Of a stretch of DNA of 64,000 nt, positions 59,643 to 64,000 are shown in pieces; position 1 is the first letter of the stretch, and each line of letters starts with the position of its first letter. The position numbers were made by a program, and so were the translations under genes. The notes beneath the pieces are model-generated. The model did no database searches and was not told where the DNA came from. It saw only the letters and a list, made by a program, of their open reading frames with translations. The stretch is from NCBI RefSeq assembly GCF_001544475.1, contig NZ_FCNW02000001.1:1-64000 (forward strand), in the 5' to 3' direction. The DNA comes from Caballeronia humi. Its GTDB lineage: Bacteria; Pseudomonadota; Gammaproteobacteria; Burkholderiales; Burkholderiaceae.

Positions 59643-60785
59643 TCAAACGACGGCGGCCATTACATTTAGCGGCACGAACGCGAGTCCGCGCGCGAGCCGT
59701 TCGCCAAGAATCCGATACGTCGACAGTTCGAACGCCGCGCCCGTCGCCTGCGTGCGCAACGCCGCCGCTTCGGTCAGCGTCGCGGCCGTGCCGAAGTACT
59801 GCCACTCGTCGACGACATGCCACGCGTGCAAACCCGTCGCCGGATCGCGCTCGTCGATCGCGATCGCGCCCGTGTACGGCCACGCGGCACCGCGCGCATC
59901 GTCGCGGCGCGCGCGAATCACGCGATTGTGCGGCGGACGCAGCCGCGCGACCCGCTGCGCCTCGGCGAGCAACGCACCGATCTCGCCGCCTGTCGCCGTC
60001 CATTCGACGCGCCGCACGAGCGCCGCCAGCCGCAAATCCTTCGCGGAACGCTTGCCGCCCGTCAAATGCGAGCGCACCCGCTGGCGCAGCCGCACGCTTC
60101 GGCCGACGAACAGCGGCGCATCTTCCTCGCCGTAGAACACATAGATGCCGCAGCCGGCCGGAATCCGCTCGATCGTGTCCTCGTCGATGTCGCCTGCGAG
60201 GCGAAAACGCCGCGTGATCCGGTCGATGTGCGCACACAAATCGTCCGACGGATGCGCCTGATGCAAGTGCTGCCAAAACTGCCAGAGCAGATCGGCGTCA
60301 GCGAGCGCGCGGTGACGCGCGGACGGCACGAGCGCATGCCGCTCGACGAGCGCGTCTAGCCCGTGCCGCGTCTGCGCCGGATAAATCGCGCGCGACAGTT
60401 GCACGGTGCACAGCACGTCGGGCTGAAACTTGAGTCCGAGCCGCTTGAACTCGCCCCGCAGAAAGCCGTGGTCGAAATGCGCGTTATGCGCAATGAAAAG
60501 GCGCCCGTGCATGCGCTCGAAGAGGCTCGCCGCGAGCTCGTCGAACGTGGGGGCTTCGCGCACCATCGAATCGGTGATGCCAGTCAGGTTCTGGATGAAC
60601 GACGGAATCGGTTTCTGCGGATTGACAAGCGAACTCCACTGCGTCACGCCGAAAGGACCCGCCTCGACGATACCGATTTCAGTGATGCGATCGATACCGA
60701 GCGAGCCCCCGGTCGTCTCGAGATCGACGAAGACGACCGGAACGGCGGGAAATGCGTTGATGGAAAGCGGTGGAGGCGTGTGCAT
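59643..60785 (-). CDS. DnaQ-like 3'-5' exonuclease fused to GIY-YIG endonuclease domain
   Basis: 380 residues from the ATG at 60785 (MHTPPPLS). The N-terminal exonuclease is DEDDh type: VFVDLETTGG, FIAHNAHFDHGF and HRALADADLLWQF. After a linker at about residue 190, a UvrC/Cho-like GIY-YIG domain appears: GCGIYVFYGEEDAPLFVGRS and RQRVRSHLTG. Such fusions are usually called DNA polymerase III epsilon-like or Cho-like repair nucleases. It may cut damaged DNA and degrade the flap. Confidence 0.88.
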   Translation of the reverse strand: MHTPPPLSINAFPAVPVVFVDLETTGGSLGIDRITEIGIVEAGPFGVTQWSSLVNPQKPIPSFIQNLTGITDSMVREAPTFDELAASLFERMHGRLFIAHNAHFDHGFLRGEFKRLGLKFQPDVLCTVQLSRAIYPAQTRHGLDALVERHALVPSARHRALADADLLWQFWQHLHQAHPSDDLCAHIDRITRRFRLAGDIDEDTIERIPAGCGIYVFYGEEDAPLFVGRSVRLRQRVRSHLTGGKRSAKDLRLAALVRRVEWTATGGEIGALLAEAQRVARLRPPHNRVIRARRDDARGAAWPYTGAIAIDERDPATGLHAWHVVDEWQYFGTAATLTEAAALRTQATGAAFELSTYRILGERLARGLAFVPLNVMAAVV

Positions 60786-61024
60786 CGTATAAGTAAAAGC
60801 GGTGAGGACACGCGAGTTCGCGCGCGTGCATTTCACGCCATTTTATCTCATGCGGATGAGGCAGGCGGACCGGTGCCTTCGCTGCGCATAAAGGGCAGAT
60901 TCGGCCTAAAAAAGCGCCTCGCATTTACCCGAATAGTCGGTGAATTTTTTATAAGCGCGTGTGTTTAAAATCCGATCGGATGATCAGCGAAGCGCGAGCA
61001 TTGCCATTCTCGCTTACCCTAAAT

Positions 61025-61058
61025 AATAAAACCCCTTGCGACTGCAAGGGGTTTTATT
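61025..61058. terminator. Terminator after the cold-shock gene
   Basis: A 15-bp stem AATAAAACCCCTTGC / GCAAGGGGTTTTATT with loop GACT, just past the cold-shock gene stop on the minus strand (61077). It is close to symmetric and may serve both directions. Confidence 0.88.
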
Positions 61059-61076
61059 GAAGCGGAGTGACAAGAA

Positions 61077-61280
61077 TCAGAGCGCGCGAATGTTTGCTGC
61101 CTGCTTGCCCTTCGGACCGGCCTTCGTCTCGAAGGACACGCGCTGGTTTTCCTTCAGCGACTTGAAGCCGTCGGCACGGATCTCGGAGAAGTGCGCGAAC
61201 AGGTCCTCACCGCCGGAGTCAGACGTGATGAAGCCAAAGCCTTTAGCATCGTTGAACCATTTGACGATACCCGTTTCCAT
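61077..61280 (-). CDS. cspA: Cold-shock protein CspA family
   Basis: 67 residues, a single OB-fold cold-shock domain: [19 protein letters not shown] with RNP1 (KGFGFI) and DLFAHFSEI with RNP2. It is an RNA chaperone. It starts 76 nt after the mapped promoter, with GAGGG in the leader just before the ATG, and has its own terminator. Confidence 0.96.
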   Translation of the reverse strand: METGIVKWFNDAKGFGFITSDSGGEDLFAHFSEIRADGFKSLKENQRVSFETKAGPKGKQAANIRAL

Positions 61281-61363
61281 ATACCTGATTCCCTCGGAAG
61301 TTTTGATAAAAGCAGGGCGAACCCTATAAACACCGTGCGAGCTATTTAAAACACGGAATCGCT

Positions 61364-61392
61364 TTTATATAAGGAGGCGGAGAAAGCGTCAA
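61364..61392 (-). promoter_or_regulatory. Sigma-70 promoter of the cold-shock gene
   Basis: TTGACG (61387-61392 as reverse complement) and TATAAA (61364-61369) separated by 17 nt on the minus strand. Transcription should start near 61357, giving a leader of about 76 nt. Confidence 0.8.
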
Positions 61393-61631
61393 GAAAATTT
61401 TTAAAGCGAAGCCTCCGATTTAAACAACAAGCGCCAAACGTATCGCACCAGCGCTATAACATAAGCGCATGAAACATAAGCGCACGACGTTACCGAAATA
61501 ATCGAAAGAACTTCTTACTTCAAATGTAACAAAACTTATCTAATCGTAAGTGTTTACGCGTCTTGTTCGATCCCATCGTGTTCCCCAATATGGGAGTGGC
61601 AATTTGCAGACGATATGGAGGGCCTGTTTTG
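61393..61631. other. Divergent intergenic region, cold-shock gene / short unknown protein
   Basis: A+T-rich stretch upstream of the cold-shock promoter. I see no gene and no second clear promoter for the plus-strand protein at 61632. Confidence 0.3.
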
Positions 61632-61877
61632 ATGACCGAACTCAAGCGCGCAGTTCAATGGTTCAAGTCGTGGGTGTCGGAGCCGGAAGCCGCAGCCGAT
61701 TCAGATACGACTTCCTCGCTCGACTTCGATCCTGCGTGGCACGGCGATCACTGGCAAAACCTGCTTTCCTCGCCGATGGATGCCCGCCACTACGTCATGG
61801 AAGACTGGCAACTCCCGATTCAGCACGCGTTCGCCACCGAGTCCGCCGACGAGACGGCCGAGAAGAAAGCAGCCTGA
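61632..61877 (+). CDS. Unknown 81-residue protein
   Basis: Begins MTELKRAVQWFKSWVSEPE; the ATG at 61632 has GGAGGG about 11 nt upstream. The rest is acidic (DTTSSLDFDPAWHGDHW) and ends EKKAA. There is no signal peptide or membrane helix. An in-frame TTG at 61563 gives a longer form, less likely. Function unknown. Confidence 0.6.
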   Translation: MTELKRAVQWFKSWVSEPEAAADSDTTSSLDFDPAWHGDHWQNLLSSPMDARHYVMEDWQLPIQHAFATESADETAEKKAA

Positions 61878-61894
61878 GCGTCGAATCAGCAGGC

Positions 61895-61977
61895 AAAAAA
61901 AAGCGCGACCGTAAAGTCGCGCTGACAAAGTTTGGAGATCTTTTCCGTCAACGAAAAAGTCTGCTTTTGAAGGCAGA
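61895..61977 (-). ncRNA. Candidate small regulatory RNA
   Basis: On the minus strand a -10 box TATACT (61984-61989) is followed by two stem-loops, TCTGC/GCAGA (61960-61977) and an 8-bp stem with loop TTGA (61940-61959). Then comes an unpaired segment with CTCC, and finally a GC-rich terminator stem AGCGCGAC/GTCGCGCT (61902-61923) ending in eight Ts. No minus-strand gene ends there. The architecture is that of an Hfq-dependent small RNA of about 83 nt. The -35 box is poor. Confidence 0.5.
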
Positions 61978-61989
61978 AACATCAGTATA

Positions 61990-62396
61990 GCTGCGGAGCG
62001 GGAAAATATTACTCGTACATTTCGCAATCATTTATTGCACGATTCTCAATAATCCAACATTCGGATTTGTCCCGTTGCGCGCGCCTTTTTGATATGTAGT
62101 GAATGCGCAACGCCGCATGGTTGACACCGCCTCGCCAACCCGTTTGATTTGCCTCGAAGTCTTATCCAGTAAGGCTTTCAGCGATCATTTCCATCATTGC
62201 CGATCAAAGAATAGGTTATTGCTGAAAACGGAATGCCTGTGCTGTAACACCGTCTTTACACTTCCTGAGGTCCGGAAACAAATGTGTTCGAGGTTGAACA
62301 TATTGCTCGCCTGACAGCGCCTCTCGCAGCGCGTCGGAGAGAAGGTTTCCTTCAAGCCTGGGTTTACAGACCCATTCTGCTCTCGGAGTTACAAAG
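61990..62396 (+). other. Porin leader and upstream region
   Basis: A+T-rich region in front of the porin, with a ribosome site CGGAG about 9 nt before the ATG at 62397. I could not fix the promoter. No gene is supported. Confidence 0.35.
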
Positions 62397-63536
62397 ATGA
62401 AAAAGACTCTCATGGTCGCCGCCCTCACGGGCGTATTTGCTACCGCCGCTCAAGCGCAAAGCAGCGTCACGCTGTATGGCCTGATCGACGCGGGCATCAC
62501 GTATACCAATAATCAGCAGGGCCACAGCAACTTCAAGGCGACGAGCGGTTCGGTCAACGGCAGCCGTTGGGGCTTGCGCGGCGCGGAAGATCTCGGCGGC
62601 GGCCTGAAGGCAATCTTCACGTTGGAAAACGGCTTCAACATCATGAACGGTCAGAACGGCCAGGGTGGTCGTGAATTCGGCCGCCAGGCATTCGTCGGTC
62701 TGTCGAGCGAGCAGTACGGCGCCGTGACCCTCGGCCGTCAGTACGATTCCGTCGTCGACTATCTCGGCCCGCTGGCGCTGACCGGCACGCAATACGGCGG
62801 CACGCAGTTCGCCCACCCGTTCGACAACGACAACCTCGACAACTCGTTCCGCGTGAACAACTCGGTCAAGTACACGAGCGCGAACTATGCAGGCTTCAAG
62901 TTCGGCGGCATGTACGGCTTCTCGAACCAGGCCGACGGCTTCTCGAACAACCGCGCTTACAGCGTCGGCGCATCGTATAACTACGGTCCGTTGAACGTCG
63001 CTGCGGCGTACATGCAACTGAACAACGGCGACGCGACGGTTTCGGGCAACGCGCTCGGCGCAGTGAGCGGCGACAACCCGCTGGCAGCCGGCCGTCAACG
63101 CACGTTCGGCGGCGGTCTGAGCTACGCGTTCGGCCCGGCCGTGGTTGGCTTCGTGTTCACGCAAACGATGCTCGACGACGCGCTCGGCGTCACGGCAGCG
63201 GGCACGGGCGGCAGCGCGATTCCGTTCAGCGACGGTCACGCACGCTTCTCGAACTACGAAATCAATGGCCGTTACAACCTGACGCCGGCTCTGAGCCTGG
63301 CAGGCGCGTACACGTACACCGACAGCCGTATCGATGGCGTGAAGCCGAAGTTCCACCAAGTGAGCGTGCAAACAGCCTACGCGCTGTCGAAGCGCACGGA
63401 CGTGTATCTGCAAGGCGAATACCAGCACGTTTCGGACACGGAAGGCACGGGCCTCGGCGCGACGATCACGGGTGTTGGCGTGTCGTCGACGGAAAACCAG
63501 GTTTCGGCAACGATCGGTGTACGTCACCGCTTCTAA
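62397..63536 (+). CDS. Gram-negative trimeric porin (Burkholderia OmpC-like)
   Basis: 379 residues. The signal peptide MKKTLMVAALTGVFATAAQA leads to the QSSVTLYGLIDAGITY start of the mature protein, the standard opening of betaproteobacterial 16-strand porins; the C-terminal ATIGVRHRF ends with Phe for outer-membrane insertion. GSRWGLRGAEDLGGGLKAIF and RQAFVGLSS are further family marks. It forms a general diffusion channel. Confidence 0.95.
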   Translation: MKKTLMVAALTGVFATAAQAQSSVTLYGLIDAGITYTNNQQGHSNFKATSGSVNGSRWGLRGAEDLGGGLKAIFTLENGFNIMNGQNGQGGREFGRQAFVGLSSEQYGAVTLGRQYDSVVDYLGPLALTGTQYGGTQFAHPFDNDNLDNSFRVNNSVKYTSANYAGFKFGGMYGFSNQADGFSNNRAYSVGASYNYGPLNVAAAYMQLNNGDATVSGNALGAVSGDNPLAAGRQRTFGGGLSYAFGPAVVGFVFTQTMLDDALGVTAAGTGGSAIPFSDGHARFSNYEINGRYNLTPALSLAGAYTYTDSRIDGVKPKFHQVSVQTAYALSKRTDVYLQGEYQHVSDTEGTGLGATITGVGVSSTENQVSATIGVRHRF

Positions 63537-63560
63537 GCTGGACTGGCAGTACAGATATGA

Positions 63561-63588
63561 AAAAAGGCGCCGCTCGGCGCCTTTTTTT
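63561..63588. terminator. Terminator between porin and greB
   Basis: Stem AAAAAGGCGCC / GGCGCCTTTTT with loop GCTC and T-run, between the convergent porin (stop 63536) and greB (stop 63603). Confidence 0.92.
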
Positions 63589-63602
63589 GTGCCTCTCAGG
63601 GC

Positions 63603-64000
63603 TCACGCCGACTTTGGATACCGCACGTCGACGATATCGATTTGCTGAATTCCCACCGGCGTGTGCAGCGCGACGGTATCGCCGATCTTCGCCTTCAGGA
63701 GCGCCCGCGCGATCGGCGAGATCCAGCTCACATAGCCCTGATCGAGATCAACCTCGTCCACTCCGACGACCCGCACCGTATGCACTTCGCCGTCGTCGCC
63801 GGCGTAATCGACGGTCGCGCCGAAGAACACCTGATCGACATTCTCCTGCTTACTGCTATCGACGACTTCCGCCAGATCGAGCCGCTTCGTGAGAAAACGA
63901 ATGCGCCGGTCAATTTCGCGCAGACGCCGCTTCCCGTAAATGTAGTCCCCATTCTCCGAGCGATCCCCGTTCGACGCCGCCCACGACAGCAGCCTCACGA
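63603..64000 (-). CDS. greB: Transcription elongation factor GreB (5' part outside the window)
   Basis: The visible 132 residues cover the end of the coiled-coil domain, with WAASNGDRSENGDYIYGKRR carrying the acidic tip, and the C-terminal FKBP-like domain (SWISPIARALLKAKIGD). The reading frame is open at 64000, so the true start is beyond the window. GreB rescues backtracked RNA polymerase by transcript cleavage. Confidence 0.93.
   Translation of the reverse strand, partial: VRLLSWAASNGDRSENGDYIYGKRRLREIDRRIRFLTKRLDLAEVVDSSKQENVDQVFFGATVDYAGDDGEVHTVRVVGVDEVDLDQGYVSWISPIARALLKAKIGDTVALHTPVGIQQIDIVDVRYPKSA

Overview
The window is a GC-rich, gene-dense chromosomal segment from a betaproteobacterium of the family Burkholderiaceae (Burkholderia, Paraburkholderia or Caballeronia type). 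The basis is the fused glucokinase-HexR protein, the zwf-pgl-glk order, a Burkholderia-type trimeric porin, the rib/nusB cluster and very high third-position GC. There is no phage, transposon or CRISPR array. Almost all genes are core metabolism, with a few accessory insertions.

Layout. 1-9530: glucose module. zwf, pgl and glk-hexR run on the minus strand, divergent from a glucose-type ABC transporter on the plus strand. A 19-bp perfect palindrome in the divergent region overlaps a consensus sigma-70 promoter and is the likely operator of the HexR half of the fusion. 9637-13712: prolyl oligopeptidase, Bcr/CflA-type exporter and an unassigned small protein. 13798-19897: hemL, then ribD-ribE, a minus-strand toxin-antitoxin pair, then ribBX-ribH-nusB. 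19934-35729: aminotransferase, lytic transglycosylase, ubiD, asparaginase, LysE exporter, a serine/threonine dehydratase-like enzyme, small secreted or unknown proteins, a DUF2520 oxidoreductase, EthD, YggT, tRNA-Gly(CCC), trmB, uppP, DUF1439, YkgJ, amidase and dsbB. 35760-36344: a stand-alone HEXXH protein.

36568-45341 is a purine-catabolism and salvage run: xdhA-xdhB-xdhC, add, an NCS2 purine permease and guaD. It is preceded by a 220-nt leader with several hairpins, the last a terminator-like stem with a T-run touching the xdhA start codon. This is a candidate riboswitch or attenuator.

The most interesting region is 45886-52003, a tightly overlapping six-gene minus-strand operon: CDP-alcohol phosphatidyltransferase, 2OG-Fe(II) dioxygenase, flippase-like membrane protein, nucleotidyltransferase, PEP mutase fused to a second nucleotidyltransferase domain, and phosphonopyruvate decarboxylase. 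Together they read as a C-P bond pathway that activates a phosphonate with a nucleotide and attaches it to a lipid or similar alcohol. I infer a phosphonolipid or phosphonate-decorated envelope. No 2-aminoethylphosphonate transaminase is in the operon.

52152-64000: DUF4136 lipoprotein, pepN, fbp, tRNA-Thr(CGU), a CDF transporter, a 50-residue small protein, a secreted chorismate mutase, a DnaQ-like exonuclease with a GIY-YIG domain, a cold-shock protein with a clear promoter, a short unknown protein, a candidate minus-strand small RNA (about 61895-61977), a porin and the 3' part of greB, which runs off the window end.
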